From Armatimonadaceae bacterium (GTDB taxonomy: Bacteria; Armatimonadota; Armatimonadia; Armatimonadales; Armatimonadaceae): 64,000 nt of DNA. The notes below the pieces were generated by a model. It was not told the DNA's origin and ran no database searches. It worked only from the letters and a program-made list of their open reading frames with translations. Shown piece by piece: positions 1 through 14,621 of the stretch. The translations under genes and the position numbers were made by a program. The stretch is from contig JAUJNC010000003.1 in the NCBI GenBank assembly GCA_030446525.1, forward strand, positions 18,997-82,996, read 5' to 3'. Numbering within the stretch: position 1 is the first letter of the stretch; every line of letters begins with the position of its first letter.

Positions 1-1
1 T

Positions 2-1032
2 CTTCCGCGCGAACAAAGAGCAGCCGCGGCAGAGTGACGGGCGTGGCTGGACGTATCATCATCACCCCGACCTTGCTTGCTGGCAGGGCCGCCTCTACGT
101 CGGATGGGACGCGTGTGAGCGCGACGAAGACACCTGGCCCTCACGCGAACTCTACAGCACCTGCGCCGACGGCGAGCGCTGGTCCTCTCGGTGGAACTTT
201 TCCCGCAGGGCCTCTCCACACCGCTGCGGATGTACTTCTTCCACGCTGCCAATGGCCGCATGCTCGCCATCGCCGGCCTGCGGGTGAGTCGGAACAGAAC
301 GAGCGAGAGAACCAAAGGCCCGCTCGTTGTCGGGAGATACGCGCCGATCACACGCTCGGTCCCGTTTTCACTCTGCGCGCGCCAGAGAAGGCTGTGGAAG
401 GCCAGCGCCCGCTCTTCGATACCGTCACCGATTCCGGCTTCGTCGAAGCCTGCCGGCAATTGCTCTCAAACCATTTGTTTCTCGAACAGCAGGACTACGG
501 CAGTCTGCTCGCCCCCTCCGAGCGCATGAAGTGGCACGATCCGAACAACTGGGCCGGCGACGACGAGCTGCGCAAAGACGTGACCGACTTCGGCAAGTCG
601 ATGTGCTTCTTCCGTCGAGCCGATGGGGCGCTCGTCGGCGTGGGAAAGAAGAGATGGGTCACGCTCTCCCGCGACCAGGGCCGCACCTGGTCGCAACCCG
701 TTCGCCCCAGCACGCTTATCACCAACATGGGCAAAGTGTGGGGCCAGCGAACACCCGGTGGTCGCTACCTCCTCGCCTATAACCCTCACGAAAAGCTTCG
801 CTACCCGCTCGCCATCGTCACCGGCGACGACGGCATTAGGTTTCGTGGTATGCGCGTTATCCACGGCCAGCTGCCGGCGAGGCGATACGACGGCGCGGCC
901 AAAAGCCCGGGCGCGAGCTACGTCCGGGGTATTTCCCCCTGGTCGAGCGACGGCTCGCGCAAAGACGATGGGGTGTGGCTCGTTTTCAGCGTGAACAAAG
1001 AGGAAATCTGGGTCAGCCACCTGCCTCGTTAA
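2..1032 (+). pseudogene. Sialidase-like (BNR/Asp-box) protein, 5' partial and frameshifted
   Basis: The protein enters from the left edge and reads through three successive frames. Frame 2 gives a stretch with YHHHPDLACWQGRLYVGWD up to about 200. Another frame gives LFPQGLSTPLRMYFFHAANG up to about 330. The final frame runs to the stop at 1030-1032. The Asp-box SRDQGRTWSQP near 680 is typical of sialidase and other BNR-repeat beta-propellers, and the N-terminal piece resembles the paired propeller strands of that fold. The substrate cannot be read from the sequence. A pectin-side-chain or host-glycan role is only suggested by the neighbouring glycosidases. The two frame changes near 200 and 330 could be decay or indel errors. 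The start lies outside the window. Confidence 0.6.
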
Positions 1033-1056
1033 GCCGCGATACATGGAGGACATGGC

Positions 1057-1420
1057 ATGTCGAAAAAAGTGGGCGTTGTGCACACCAGCTTCGCGCTGGT
1101 GGAGCCCCTGAAGGCGCTGGCCGGGGAAATGTTGCCCGGCATCGGGCTCATCAATATCGTGGATGACACGCTGCTCCCTTACGCACGGGAACATGGCGTG
1201 GATGAGAAGCTGCGGCGGCGCATGTGCAACTATTTCCAGGGCCGTCACCGAGGCGGTGTTGGAGGCCGCGCAGTATCACGATCTCATCGTCTTCGCGCAA
1301 GCTTCGATGGCGCCGCTGGCGCCGCAGTTGGAAAGTCAAGCCGCGGTGCCGGTGTTGTCGAGTCCGCGTCTGGCCCTGCAGCGTTTGGCGGCAATGCTCC
1401 GTGCGCCGGGGAGTGAATAG
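1057..1420 (+). pseudogene. Asp/Glu (hydantoin-type) racemase family protein, internally deleted
   Basis: The N-terminus MSKKVGVVHTSFALVEPL through LRRRMCNYF matches the start of the Asp/Glu/hydantoin racemase family. After a frame change near 1235 the C-terminus resumes with AVTEAVLEAAQYHDLIVFAQ and PVLSSPRLALQRLA, which is normal for the end of the same family. The combined product is only about 120 residues against the usual 210-230. The middle third, which should carry one catalytic Cys segment (often CSS/TCS), is absent. The gene therefore looks inactivated by an internal deletion. It lies 24 bases after the sialidase-like gene and just ahead of the TIM-barrel isomerase, so it was probably part of the same operon. 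Confidence 0.6.
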
Positions 1421-1422
1421 AG

Positions 1423-2394
1423 ATGGCTGATCCTGTTTCTGAAGTTTGCCCATTGATGAGCCGGCGTCGCTTTCTTGGCGGCGCGGCCGCCGCGGTTGCG
1501 GCGGGAGTACTGCCGTCTGTAAGCCGATCGTGGGCGAACGGAGCGGTCGCACCGAAGCAGCCGAGGGTGGCCTCTTCAACGCAACCGAACTCCAGCCCAC
1601 GCTACAAGATCGCCGTCTGCGACTGGATGATCCTGAAGCGGCAGAGACTGGGCGCGTTTGCGCTCGCCAAGGACATCGGCGCCGATGGCGTCGAAGTGGA
1701 TATGGGTCCACTGGGCCAGCGCGAGACGTTCGACAACCAGCTCGCCGATCCCGCGGTGCGTCAGCAGTTCCTCGACACGGCGCGCGAGCAGGGCCTTGAG
1801 ATCTGCTCGCTGGCCATGTCCGGGTTTTATGCCCAGTCCTTTGCGGAGCGTCCCGGCGTGGAACGGATGGTGCAGGACTGCATCGACACCATGAAAGCGA
1901 TGCGCGTGAAGGTCGCGTTCCTGCCTCTCGGGGTTCCCGGCGATCTGGTCAAGCATCCGGAACTGCGCCCCGCCATCGCCAAGCGACTGAAAGCGATCGT
2001 GCCGAAAGCCGAGCAGGCGGGCGTCATCCTCGGCCTCGAAACCGCGCTGGACGCCGCGGGCGAAGTGAAGCTTCTGCAAGACATCGGCTCTCCCGCCATC
2101 CGGAGCTATTTCAACTTCGCCAGCGCGCTGCAGGCCGGGCGAAACTTGTCTGCGGAGCTGCGGACGCTCGGCAAAGACCGCATCTGCCAGATCCACTGCA
2201 CGAACGAGGACGGCGTGTGGCTGCGGGACGACCCGCGCATCGACATGCCCGACGTCAAGCGCACGCTGGATGCGATGGGATGGGGCGGCTGGCTCGTCAT
2301 CGAACGTTCGCGCCGTGCCAAGGACCCTGGCAACGTGAAGGGGAACTTTGGCGCCAACACGGCCTACCTGAAGTCCGTTTTTCAGGCGGGGTGA
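1423..2394 (+). CDS. Tat-exported sugar phosphate isomerase/epimerase-like TIM barrel
   Basis: A 323-residue member of the xylose isomerase-like TIM-barrel family (AP endonuclease 2 fold). A GGGGAGTGAATAGAG ribosome site supports the ATG at 1423. The twin-arginine stretch MSRRRFLGGAAAAVAAG begins at residue 12, so the enzyme is probably exported by the Tat route with its fold and metal already in place. The barrel runs from about residue 50 (IAVCDWMILKRQRLGAFALA). Likely metal ligands are the Glu residues in VILGLETALDA and WLVIERSR and the His in CQIHCTNEDG. Its substrate is not identifiable. Placement between the racemase remnant and the rhamnogalacturonan lyase suggests a uronate or deoxy-sugar derived from pectin. 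Confidence 0.72.
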   Translation: MADPVSEVCPLMSRRRFLGGAAAAVAAGVLPSVSRSWANGAVAPKQPRVASSTQPNSSPRYKIAVCDWMILKRQRLGAFALAKDIGADGVEVDMGPLGQRETFDNQLADPAVRQQFLDTAREQGLEICSLAMSGFYAQSFAERPGVERMVQDCIDTMKAMRVKVAFLPLGVPGDLVKHPELRPAIAKRLKAIVPKAEQAGVILGLETALDAAGEVKLLQDIGSPAIRSYFNFASALQAGRNLSAELRTLGKDRICQIHCTNEDGVWLRDDPRIDMPDVKRTLDAMGWGGWLVIERSRRAKDPGNVKGNFGANTAYLKSVFQAG

Positions 2395-2480
2395 TTCCGC
2401 GCGAGCGCCTTGCCGTCCCGGGGCAGCCTCCAGCAGGCTGTCGGCGACCAAGTTCATTAAGATCAATCAGGAGAAGTGTT

Positions 2481-4340
2481 ATGAGAGCGGCCGTACGGTC
2501 ACACGCAGCTTTGCTGTTCGCCTTTACCTTGTGCGGATCGCCGGCACTGGCCCAAACCGGGTCCAATAGGACGGGCGGCGTGACGTACAACAATTCCAGC
2601 ACCAGTGTTCGGGTTTCCAACAGCCGCGTCTTGTTCCGCGTGGACAAGACCGGGGGCAACATCTACTCCCTGACGCTGGACGGCCGAGAACTGGCCGACG
2701 CCGCCGGTGGAGGCGGCTACTTCGACCTCAACGACAGCCGGTGGGGTTACTTCCGGCAGGGACACCACGACAAGCCGGCCACGACCTATTCGCTCCGCAG
2801 CGGCGGGGACTTTGTCGATCTCACCATCACGCACTCTGCAACTCCCGCAATGCCCTTGACCGTCAGGCAGCACTACATCCTGCGGGACGATGAGAGCGGC
2901 ATCCACCTGTTCACCGAGTTCAGCCACAGCGCCGCCATGCCCGCCGATAGGCTGGATCAGACCCGCTTCGTGCTGCGGGGCCATCCGAACATCTTCACCC
3001 ATCATTCGGTCGAGGACGATCCTTCCGGTGACCCGTGGCGTCAGGCCGCCGCCATCATGCCCACGCCCGCCGAGATCGCCGCGGCGCGGACGGTCCAGGA
3101 CGCCACCTACGACCTGCTGGGAACGGGGTCCGTCTATCCCCGGCGTTACTACACCAAGTACGACTGGTCGGTCTACCAGAAGGATCACCTGGTCCATGGC
3201 TACTACGGCAATGGCTACGGCGCCTGGATCATTCAAGCGAATAAGGACTCGCTCAACGGTGGCCCGACCAAGCAGAACCTGACAGAACATGCGGATGGCA
3301 AGGTCCTGCTGAACATGCTCCAGTCTGGCCACTACGGCTCCGAATCGATCCACGCGAGCGGCGACTGGAGCAAGACGTATGGCCCGTTCTTCCTCTACCT
3401 CAACCGCGGACCCGGTGGCGACGCGCTGCGAGCCGACGCTCTTACCTATGCCGCGCCCGCGTACCACCAGGCGTTCTACGATTCGCTGGACATTCCGGGC
3501 TATGTGACGTCGACCGACCGGAGCACCGTCGATGGCCGGATCAACCTCAGCACCGGCGACCGCATGGACGGGACCACCGTCGTCCTGGCCGACAACAACA
3601 CCGAGTTCCAGCGCTCCGTGGGCTATCAATACTGGGTCAATGCCAATCCCGACGGCACCTTCCGCTTCACCGGCGTGCGTCCAGGCACCTACCGGCTGTC
3701 GGCCTACAAATCGGGCGCGTTCGGCGAGCTCCGGCTGGATAATGTGATCGTAGAAATCGGCACCACGCTGACGCTGCCGGACCAGATCTGGACGCTTCCC
3801 AACAACGGCACCACACTCTGGCAGATCGGCATTCCCGACCGCACCGCCGCCGAGTTCCGGCACGGCAACGAGTATCGCAACTACTGGGGTACGTTTGACT
3901 TCGATCAGGACTTTCCGGGCGGCATCGTCAACTTCATCGTCGGCCAGAGTGACCCGAGCTTGGACTGGAATTACGTGCACTGGCGGACATTCAGCGGCGT
4001 GTCCGAGCCGGACTGGAACGTGCAGTTCAACCTGGACAGCGCCCCCCCAGTGGGCGCGACGGCGACCCTCACCGTCGCCCTGTCCGGCTACCAGACGACC
4101 CGTGACGCCGGATTGGCCGTGTGGTTCAACACCCTGTCCCGTCGGTTAGATTGGTCGTTGCCGGCCGCGGATTCCTCTAGCGTAGCAACACGGAGCGGCA
4201 TCTCCGGGCTCTACCTGCTGCGCGAGTTCCGTTTCCCCGCCAACTGGCTGCGGGCGGGGACGAACACGGTCACGTTCCACCTAGCCGGCAGCTTGGGCAA
4301 TGTGCTCTATGATGCCATCCGGCTAGAGGTCAGTAACTAG
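2481..4340 (+). CDS. Rhamnogalacturonan endolyase, polysaccharide lyase family 4
   Basis: A 619-residue secreted enzyme. The ATG at 2481 follows AGGAGAAGTGTT. A longer open frame upstream overlaps the previous gene and has no signal, so it was rejected. Residues 1-25 are a signal peptide ending at ALAQ. The family's three parts are visible: an N-terminal beta-sandwich catalytic domain (about 35-330), an fn3-like second domain with GYVTSTDRSTVDGRINL near 340, and a C-terminal beta-jelly-roll from about 430 (IGIPDRTAAEFRHGNEYRNYW). Family members cleave the rhamnose-galacturonic acid backbone of rhamnogalacturonan I by beta-elimination. This is the backbone-cutting enzyme of the cluster, with side-chain enzymes following on the same strand. 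Confidence 0.85.
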   Translation: MRAAVRSHAALLFAFTLCGSPALAQTGSNRTGGVTYNNSSTSVRVSNSRVLFRVDKTGGNIYSLTLDGRELADAAGGGGYFDLNDSRWGYFRQGHHDKPATTYSLRSGGDFVDLTITHSATPAMPLTVRQHYILRDDESGIHLFTEFSHSAAMPADRLDQTRFVLRGHPNIFTHHSVEDDPSGDPWRQAAAIMPTPAEIAAARTVQDATYDLLGTGSVYPRRYYTKYDWSVYQKDHLVHGYYGNGYGAWIIQANKDSLNGGPTKQNLTEHADGKVLLNMLQSGHYGSESIHASGDWSKTYGPFFLYLNRGPGGDALRADALTYAAPAYHQAFYDSLDIPGYVTSTDRSTVDGRINLSTGDRMDGTTVVLADNNTEFQRSVGYQYWVNANPDGTFRFTGVRPGTYRLSAYKSGAFGELRLDNVIVEIGTTLTLPDQIWTLPNNGTTLWQIGIPDRTAAEFRHGNEYRNYWGTFDFDQDFPGGIVNFIVGQSDPSLDWNYVHWRTFSGVSEPDWNVQFNLDSAPPVGATATLTVALSGYQTTRDAGLAVWFNTLSRRLDWSLPAADSSSVATRSGISGLYLLREFRFPANWLRAGTNTVTFHLAGSLGNVLYDAIRLEVSN

Positions 4341-4401
4341 CGAGCGTCACCTCGAGACCAACGAGGTCTTTATGGAACCCTTTCAAAGGAGTGAGGATCC
4401 T

Positions 4402-8744
<4,343 letters not shown>

Positions 8745-8794
8745 CAGCCTGTCCACGTTTCACACAGATAAAAATATCTCTCAAGGATGAAGCA

Positions 8795-10321
8795 ATGGGA
8801 GTAGCAATCGACGCCGCGCCGCAAAGCGTGGAGCAGTGGGGAATCTTCGAGCTGACCTTGAACGGTCCCACAGACGGCAATCCGTTTCTCGATGTGCGTT
8901 TCGGCGCGCGCTTTTACCAGGACGACACGGCGACCGAGGCGCTGGGTTTCTACGACGGCGACGGAATGTACCGCGTCCGTTTCCTGCCGGAGAAGCCGGG
9001 CCGTTGGCGCTACGTGACGCGCAGCAGCCACCCCGAACTCGACGGCAAGCACGGCGAGTTCACCGTCACCGAACCATCCGCCGACAAACATGGGCCGGTG
9101 CGCGTGCACAACACGTTTCACTTTGCGTATGCCGACGGCACGCCGTACAAGCAGGTCGGCACCACCTGCTACGCGTGGATTCATCAGGACGAGGCGCTCC
9201 AAGAGCAGACGCTCCGCACGCTCGCGGCCTCGCCCTTCAACAAGATCCGCATGTGCGTCTTTCCCAAGCGCTACGACTGGAACAAGAACGAGCCGCCGCT
9301 CTATCCGTTTGAAGGCACCCCGCCACGCAACTGGGATTTCGCGCGCTTCAACCCGACGTTCTTTCAGCATCTGGAGCGGCGCGTCGCGCAGCTTGGCGAA
9401 CTGGGCATCGAAGCGGACGTCATCCTCTTCCACCCGTACGACGGCGGGCACTGGGGCTTCGACCGCATGACAGCCGTAGACGACGACCGTTACCTGCGCT
9501 ACGTCGTCAGCCGGCTCGCCGCCTTTCGCAACGTCTGGTGGTCGCTCGCCAACGAATACGATTTCATGAAGGAGAAGCGCGAGTCGGACTGGGATCGGTT
9601 CTTCCAAATCGTGGCCGCCACCGACCCGTATGGCCATCTCCGCTCGGTTCACAACGGGACGTACCTTTACAACCACACGCATCCCTGGGTGACGCACGCG
9701 AGCATTCAGAACGGCTCGGCGGTGGAGGACGCCGGGCGCGCGGTGCTGTATCGCGACGTGTATCGCAAGCCGGTCGTCTTCGATGAGGTGGTATACGAAG
9801 GGAACATCCCGAGACGCTGGGGCAACCTCTCGGCGGAGGAGATGGTTCACCGCTTCTGGGAAGGCGCCGTCGCGGGCACCTACGTCGGCCACGGCGAGAC
9901 GTACCTGCACCCGCAGGACGTTCTCTGGTGGTCAAAAGGCGGTGCGCTCCATGGTCAGAGTCCGGCGCGCCTCGCGTTTCTGCGCCAGGTCTTGGAGGAC
10001 AGCCCGGCGGAGGGCATCGAGCCGTTTGATAAGTGGCAGGACCTGCGCATGGGGGGCAAAGCGGGCGAATACTATCTCCTTTACTTCGGCAAAGAGCAAC
10101 CGGTGTCGTGGCTGTTCGAATTGCCGAAGCCGAATCTGGAAGATGGGATGCTATTCACAGCGGAAATCCTCGATACGTGGAACCGGACGGTCACGCCCGT
10201 GGAAGACACCTTCATCGTCCGCAAAAAGGACAACTACTTTTTCGCCGACGCGCACGGCCGTTCCCTCGCGTTGCCCGGACGGCCCTGGATGGCGGCGCGC
10301 ATCCGGCGGGTGCAAGAATGA
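8795..10321 (+). CDS. DUF5060 / TIM-barrel / DUF5605 glycoside hydrolase
   Basis: The chosen ATG at 8795 follows AAGGATGAAGC; an earlier in-frame start would overlap the beta-galactosidase. The 508-residue product opens with a DUF5060 beta-sandwich ([33 protein letters not shown]). A DUF4038-like TIM barrel follows ([20 protein letters not shown]). The end is a DUF5605 domain ([20 protein letters not shown]). [11 protein letters not shown] carries the likely acid/base Glu and [11 protein letters not shown] the likely nucleophile. Related TIM-barrel proteins include apiosidases and other glycosidases of branched pectin, but the specificity here is unknown. No export signal is visible. The ATG of the next gene overlaps its stop. 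Confidence 0.75.
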   Translation: MGVAIDAAPQSVEQWGIFELTLNGPTDGNPFLDVRFGARFYQDDTATEALGFYDGDGMYRVRFLPEKPGRWRYVTRSSHPELDGKHGEFTVTEPSADKHGPVRVHNTFHFAYADGTPYKQVGTTCYAWIHQDEALQEQTLRTLAASPFNKIRMCVFPKRYDWNKNEPPLYPFEGTPPRNWDFARFNPTFFQHLERRVAQLGELGIEADVILFHPYDGGHWGFDRMTAVDDDRYLRYVVSRLAAFRNVWWSLANEYDFMKEKRESDWDRFFQIVAATDPYGHLRSVHNGTYLYNHTHPWVTHASIQNGSAVEDAGRAVLYRDVYRKPVVFDEVVYEGNIPRRWGNLSAEEMVHRFWEGAVAGTYVGHGETYLHPQDVLWWSKGGALHGQSPARLAFLRQVLEDSPAEGIEPFDKWQDLRMGGKAGEYYLLYFGKEQPVSWLFELPKPNLEDGMLFTAEILDTWNRTVTPVEDTFIVRKKDNYFFADAHGRSLALPGRPWMAARIRRVQE

Positions 10322-11409
10322 ACCTGTTTCACCGATTGTCGATCCTGCGATCGAGGCCGTGCTGTTGCAACTACAGACAAACGTTCCTCGGCACCTCGAG
10401 TCTCATGCTGGCGGCGCTGGTTCTGCTCTCGCCGGTAAACACGGCGAACTCTCAGACCAAGCCCGCCGAGGCGGAACCCGCGCCGGACTTGGCGGCCGCC
10501 GCGCGCCTGAAGCGGCTTGGCAAGCGCGGCATACACGTTCACGACCCGTCCACCATCGTCCAGTGCAAGGACCAGTATTGGATCTTCTGTACGGGCAGAG
10601 GGCTCCCCTCCTTCCATTCCAAGGATCTGATCAATTGGGAAAGCGGCCCGCGCCCCTTTACCAGTCCGCCTCCCTGGGTTGCCGAAGCCGTGCCCGGAAA
10701 TCGAGGACTGAACTTCTGGGCGCCCGACGTTATCCATCTGGGCGACCGGTATCTGCTCTACTACTCCGTCTCTACCTTCGGCAAAAACACGTCCGCGATT
10801 GGCCTGGCTACCAACCCGACCCTTGATCCGGCTGACTCTCACTACCGTTGGACGGATCAAGGAATCGTGGTTCAGTCCAGCGACCGGGACCACTTCAACG
10901 CGATCGATCCCGCCGTGGCGCAGGATGCCGAGGGCAACTTATGGCTATCGTTCGGCTCGTTCTGGAGCGGCATCAAGATGATTCCGCTGGATCCCAAGAC
11001 GGGAAAGCGCATAGCGCCGGATTCCCCGATGTACTCGCTGGCCCATTACGATTCGATCGAAGCGCCGTTCATCTACCGCCACGGCGGTTACTATTATCTT
11101 TTCGTGAACTGGGGCATGTGCTGCCGCGGCGTCAACAGCACCTACAACATCCGTGTGGGCCGCAGCAAAAAGATCACCGGCCCCTATCTCGATAAAGACG
11201 ACAAGGACCTTTTGCGCGGCGGCGGAAGCCTGCTTCTGACGACGGACGGTCCCTTCATCGGTCCCGGCCATGCAGGCATTCTTCGGGACGGGGGCCGTTA
11301 CTGGCTCGGGTGTCACTTTTATGACGCCACCGAGCGCGGCGCGGGCACATTCGCGATCCGTCCTCTGGGATGGGGGGAGGATGGCTGGCCCGTCGTACGG
11401 GAGGAATAA
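10318..11409 (+). CDS. Endo-alpha-1,5-L-arabinanase-like GH43 enzyme
   Basis: A 363-residue secreted five-bladed propeller whose ATG overlaps the stop of the previous gene (ATGA), indicating coupling. A long signal or anchor segment occupies residues 1-45 ([19 protein letters not shown]). The GH43 catalytic set can be seen: Asp76 in HVHDPSTI as base, Asp197 in NAIDPAV as pKa modulator, and Glu248 in SIEAPFI as acid. [11 protein letters not shown] and GIPGHAGI-like [12 protein letters not shown] are typical of arabinanase-type GH43 members. It should shorten the arabinan side chains of pectin outside the cytoplasm, feeding the GH43, GH51 and GH127 arabinofuranosidases encoded around it. Confidence 0.82.
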   Translation: MNLFHRLSILRSRPCCCNYRQTFLGTSSLMLAALVLLSPVNTANSQTKPAEAEPAPDLAAAARLKRLGKRGIHVHDPSTIVQCKDQYWIFCTGRGLPSFHSKDLINWESGPRPFTSPPPWVAEAVPGNRGLNFWAPDVIHLGDRYLLYYSVSTFGKNTSAIGLATNPTLDPADSHYRWTDQGIVVQSSDRDHFNAIDPAVAQDAEGNLWLSFGSFWSGIKMIPLDPKTGKRIAPDSPMYSLAHYDSIEAPFIYRHGGYYYLFVNWGMCCRGVNSTYNIRVGRSKKITGPYLDKDDKDLLRGGGSLLLTTDGPFIGPGHAGILRDGGRYWLGCHFYDATERGAGTFAIRPLGWGEDGWPVVREE

Positions 11410-11414
11410 GAGAT

Positions 11415-11996
11415 TTGAACAGCAGCGCCTTTGCCCGGCAGGCCGTCAACAGCCCCGCGCGTGCCGCGCCGCCGGAATATGTCACCAACCCGCTGGTTCC
11501 CCAGCGCGCGGACCCGTCATGCGATAAGCACACGGACGTCCTTTATTACTTCACCGGAAGCGTACCGGCGTATGATCGGATCGAGCTGCTCAAAGCCTCT
11601 TCGCTCCAGGGCCTCGCCTTCGCCGAGCCCAAGGTCATCTGGCGCAAGCACGAAAAGGGTCCCATAAGCTACCACATCTGGGCGCCGGAAATCCACTTCA
11701 TCGGCGGCCGCTGGTATATCTACTTCGCCGCCGGCCCCAAAACCAGCGGCGAGCACCTTCAGTTTGGTCCCGGTCACAACAGTTTCACCACATCCTCTGA
11801 CGGTTCCGTGGACATCCTCGTTTACCATGCCCGCCCGTATCGGAACATCAAAGGCGATCCGCTGTACGATCCCAACCGCCACACTCGCGTGCAACGCATC
11901 GAGTGGACGGCCGATGGCACCCCGATCTTTGGCGTGCCGGTGCCGGATGGGCCGCACACGTTAGCGGCCGAGCCAGCCGGCGTGCAGACCAAATGA
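11415..11996 (+). pseudogene. Alpha-L-arabinofuranosidase-like GH43 enzyme with large internal deletion
   Basis: A TTG at 11415 behind GAGGAATAAGAGA is the likely start. The N-terminus (NPLVPQRADPSCDKHTDVLY, YYFTGSVPAYDRIELLKASS, YHIWAPEIHFIGGRWYIYFA) and the C-terminus (FGPGHNSFTTSSDG, DILVYHARPYRNIKGDPLYD) both match GH43 arabinofuranosidases of about 320 residues. Here the product is 193 residues. About 130 residues between GPKTSGEH and FGPGHNSF are missing without loss of frame, taking the blade that carries the general-acid Glu with them. The RADP Asp is retained, though the usual RADPWVYKH-like context is altered to RADPSCDKH. The enzyme is very probably inactive. It directly follows the arabinanase. 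Confidence 0.65.
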
Positions 11997-12281
11997 GGGT
12001 TCCTGGCTTTGGCCGCACGCTGGAGGCAGACCACCTTGATCCCCCAGTTCGGCTGGGGGAATCGCGGCAGAAAGGAATCTGCGCTTCCCGGACGGAACAA
12101 TCCGGCGTGAAAACCAGACATGCCCTATCGAAGACGGTGCTCCAGCACGGGAGCGAAGAGCCTGCGCCCGAGCGGAGGGAGCTGCGCGCCGGCCCTCTGA
12201 CGATGCTCTTGGAGCCCAAGACCGCTTTCCTGTTGCGCCATCGACTTCTCCGGCGGCATGGGGATGACTTGAGGCACTGTG
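11997..12281. other. Intergenic stretch before GH127 gene
   Basis: No convincing gene is seen between the GH43 remnant and the GH127 gene. Short open frames here have no ribosome site and no recognisable family. A small inverted repeat GATCCCCCAGTTCGGCTGGGGGAATC-like hairpin (about 12036-12064) could act as a terminator or attenuator but lacks a clear T-run. Confidence 0.3.
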
Positions 12282-14288
12282 ATGGAAAGCTTCGACTACG
12301 AACGCGACAAACCGCAGGCTGGTGAACCGGGCTTGACCGACACCAATGCGAGTCCGCATGCGCAGGTCCGCGGCGTCGGCTTGGACGAGGTTCGCTGGAC
12401 CCGCGGCTTTTGGGCGGACCGTTTCCGGGTCTGTCGTCAGCGGACGATCCCCGGCCTGTGGTCGCTGATGGAGGGCACGGACTACAGCCATTACTACCAG
12501 AACTTCCGCATCGCCGCCGGCCTGGCGCAGGGACGCCATCGCGGCGCGCCCTTCAACGACGGTGATTTCTACAAATGGCTCGAAGGCGCGTGCGCCGTGC
12601 TCGCCGTGACCGAAGACCCGGAACTGGATCAACGGATCGAGGAAGTCATCCGCGTCCTTGGCAAGGCCCAGCGCGCCGACGGCTACCTGCACACGCCCGT
12701 GCTCATTCGTGAGCGGAACGGCGACGCGGACGCTAAACCGTTTCAAGATCGGCACAATTTCGAGATGTATAACATGGGCCATCTGCTGACGGCGGCCTGC
12801 GTGCATCACCGCGTCACCGGGCGGACGAACCTGCTCGCTATCGCCCGCAAGGCGGCGGACTTTCTCTGCAAGATCTTCTGCGACGCCTCGCCGGAATCTG
12901 CGCGTAGTTCGGTTTGTCCGTCGCACTACATGGGCGTGGTGGAACTGTATCGCACAACGCGCGAGTCGCGTTACCTGGAGTTGGCAAAGAAGTTCTTCGA
13001 GCTGCGCAGTCAGATCACGGACGGTGGCGACGATAATCAGGATCGCATTGCATTTGCGGAGCAGACCGAAGCCGTGGGCCACGCCGTGCGCGCCAACTAC
13101 CTTTACGCCGGCGCGGCGGACCTGTTCGCCGAGACCGGCGACCGCACGTTGTGGACGCCGTTGGAGCGCGTCTGGACCAACGTCGTGCAGCAGAAGATGT
13201 ATATCACCGGCGGCTGCGGCGCGCTTTACGACGGCGCGTCGCCGGACGCCGCGAAGGATCAAGAGGCGATCACACGCGTCCACCAAGCTTACGGACGGAA
13301 CTACCAGCTGCCCAACGTCACCGCGCACAACGAGACCTGCGCCAGCATCGGCAACGTGCTTTGGAACTGGCGCATGTTCCTCGTCACCGGCGAAGCGCGG
13401 TTCATGGACGTGGTCGAGCTGGCGCTCTACAACGGCATGCTCTCCGGCGTAAGCCTTGAGGGGACGAACTTCTTTTACGTCAACCCGCTTCGCCAACTCG
13501 ACACACCGCCCACCGAACTGCGCTGGCCGCGCACGCGCGTGCCCTACGTGAGCTCGTTTTGCTGCCCGCCGAATCTCGCGCGCACGCTGGCCGAAGCGGG
13601 GGGCTACGCGTACAGCAGCTCCGACGACGCCATCTGGGTGAATCTTTACGGCGGCAGCATGCTCGCGACCACGCTGCCGGGCGGCCAGAGCGTGAAGCTC
13701 ACGCAGGAGACGGAATACCCGTGGAACGGCCGCGTGCGTGTCCGGATCGACGAGTGTGGCGACGCCCCCTTCGCGTTGAAGCTGCGCATTCCCGGCTGGG
13801 CCAGGAGCGCGGCCGTCCGCCTGAACGGCCTGCCCACGAACCACACGCCGACCACGCCAACGTACCTGGAACTGCGCCGCGCCTGGCGGTCCGGCGACGT
13901 GGTGGACCTGGACATTCCCATGCCAGCGCAGTTGATCGAGGCGCACCCGCTGGTAGAGGAAACCCTCCATCAGATCGCCGTCAAGCGCGGCCCGCTAGTC
14001 TATTGCCTGGAGTCCGTGGATCTGCCGCGCGGCACGCGCCTGCTGGACGTGATGATTCCCGCGAACATCGACCTCGTGGCCCGCTATGACCGGCGTCTGC
14101 TGAGCGGTGTGGTGGTTCTCGAAGGCAAGGCACTTGCACGCTCCGCCGAAGAATGGAAAGGTCCGCTCTACCGTGAGTTTAAGCCGGCGCCTGCAAAACG
14201 TATCGATGTCCAATTCATCCCCTACTTCGCCTGGGGTAATCGCGGCCGATCGGAGATGAGCGTCTGGCTGCCGCTGCACGGCCTGTAA
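12282..14288 (+). CDS. Beta-L-arabinofuranosidase, glycoside hydrolase family 127
   Basis: A 668-residue enzyme reading from ATG 12282; the preceding GTG at 12279 is also possible. The family's N-terminal (alpha/alpha)6 barrel is clear: RWTRGFWADRFRVCRQ, GRHRGAPFNDGDFYKWLEGA and QRADGYLHTPVLI. The metal/catalytic set is present as Glu351 and Cys353 in HNETCASIGNVLWNW and the double Cys 427-428 in SSFCCPPNLARTLAE. In this family a zinc-bound Cys serves as nucleophile. Beta-sandwich domains follow (FALKLRIPGWARSAAVRLNG). It has no signal peptide and probably works inside the cell on beta-L-arabinofuranosides. It is the last intact gene before the insertion-sequence block. Confidence 0.88.
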   Translation: MESFDYERDKPQAGEPGLTDTNASPHAQVRGVGLDEVRWTRGFWADRFRVCRQRTIPGLWSLMEGTDYSHYYQNFRIAAGLAQGRHRGAPFNDGDFYKWLEGACAVLAVTEDPELDQRIEEVIRVLGKAQRADGYLHTPVLIRERNGDADAKPFQDRHNFEMYNMGHLLTAACVHHRVTGRTNLLAIARKAADFLCKIFCDASPESARSSVCPSHYMGVVELYRTTRESRYLELAKKFFELRSQITDGGDDNQDRIAFAEQTEAVGHAVRANYLYAGAADLFAETGDRTLWTPLERVWTNVVQQKMYITGGCGALYDGASPDAAKDQEAITRVHQAYGRNYQLPNVTAHNETCASIGNVLWNWRMFLVTGEARFMDVVELALYNGMLSGVSLEGTNFFYVNPLRQLDTPPTELRWPRTRVPYVSSFCCPPNLARTLAEAGGYAYSSSDDAIWVNLYGGSMLATTLPGGQSVKLTQETEYPWNGRVRVRIDECGDAPFALKLRIPGWARSAAVRLNGLPTNHTPTTPTYLELRRAWRSGDVVDLDIPMPAQLIEAHPLVEETLHQIAVKRGPLVYCLESVDLPRGTRLLDVMIPANIDLVARYDRRLLSGVVVLEGKALARSAEEWKGPLYREFKPAPAKRIDVQFIPYFAWGNRGRSEMSVWLPLHGL

Positions 14289-14321
14289 CACTGACACGCG
14301 AATCAGCGACCAGTTCGGCAC

Positions 14322-14621
14322 TTGAATGAAACGGCTTGCCCTGCGCCGAGAGAGGCTCGTAAAGGGCGCGCGTCACAGGATCAGACCGGAGCGAGACGAG
14401 GGCCGGCAGATCATCCGGGCGGTGCGCAAAAAAACGCCGCCCGCATAGGAGCCAGGTTCCAGCAGCAGGGCATAACCACCGTGCCTGCGCCCGAGGGCGA
14501 CGCGATCCAGATCGATGAACTCTGCATCCGGGTCTCGCCCAGCCTGTGGCTGTGGACCGCCGTGTCTCGCCAGGTGCGGCAGGTGGTCGGCTTCGTGGTC
14601 GGCAATGTCACGCTTGCGTGA
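14322..14621 (+). pseudogene. IS1-like transposase fragment (copy A, 5' part)
   Basis: The latter part of this frame is collinear with copy B: PEGDAIQIDELCIRVSPSLW then LWTAVSRQVRQVVGFVVGNV and a TGA stop. It contains the first catalytic Asp region (IDEL) of the IS1-type DDE domain. The earlier part is out of frame relative to the helix-turn-helix segment (GRQIIRAVRKK in another frame). The continuation of this transposase lies beyond the inserted element at 16338-16554. It cannot encode a working enzyme. Confidence 0.55.
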
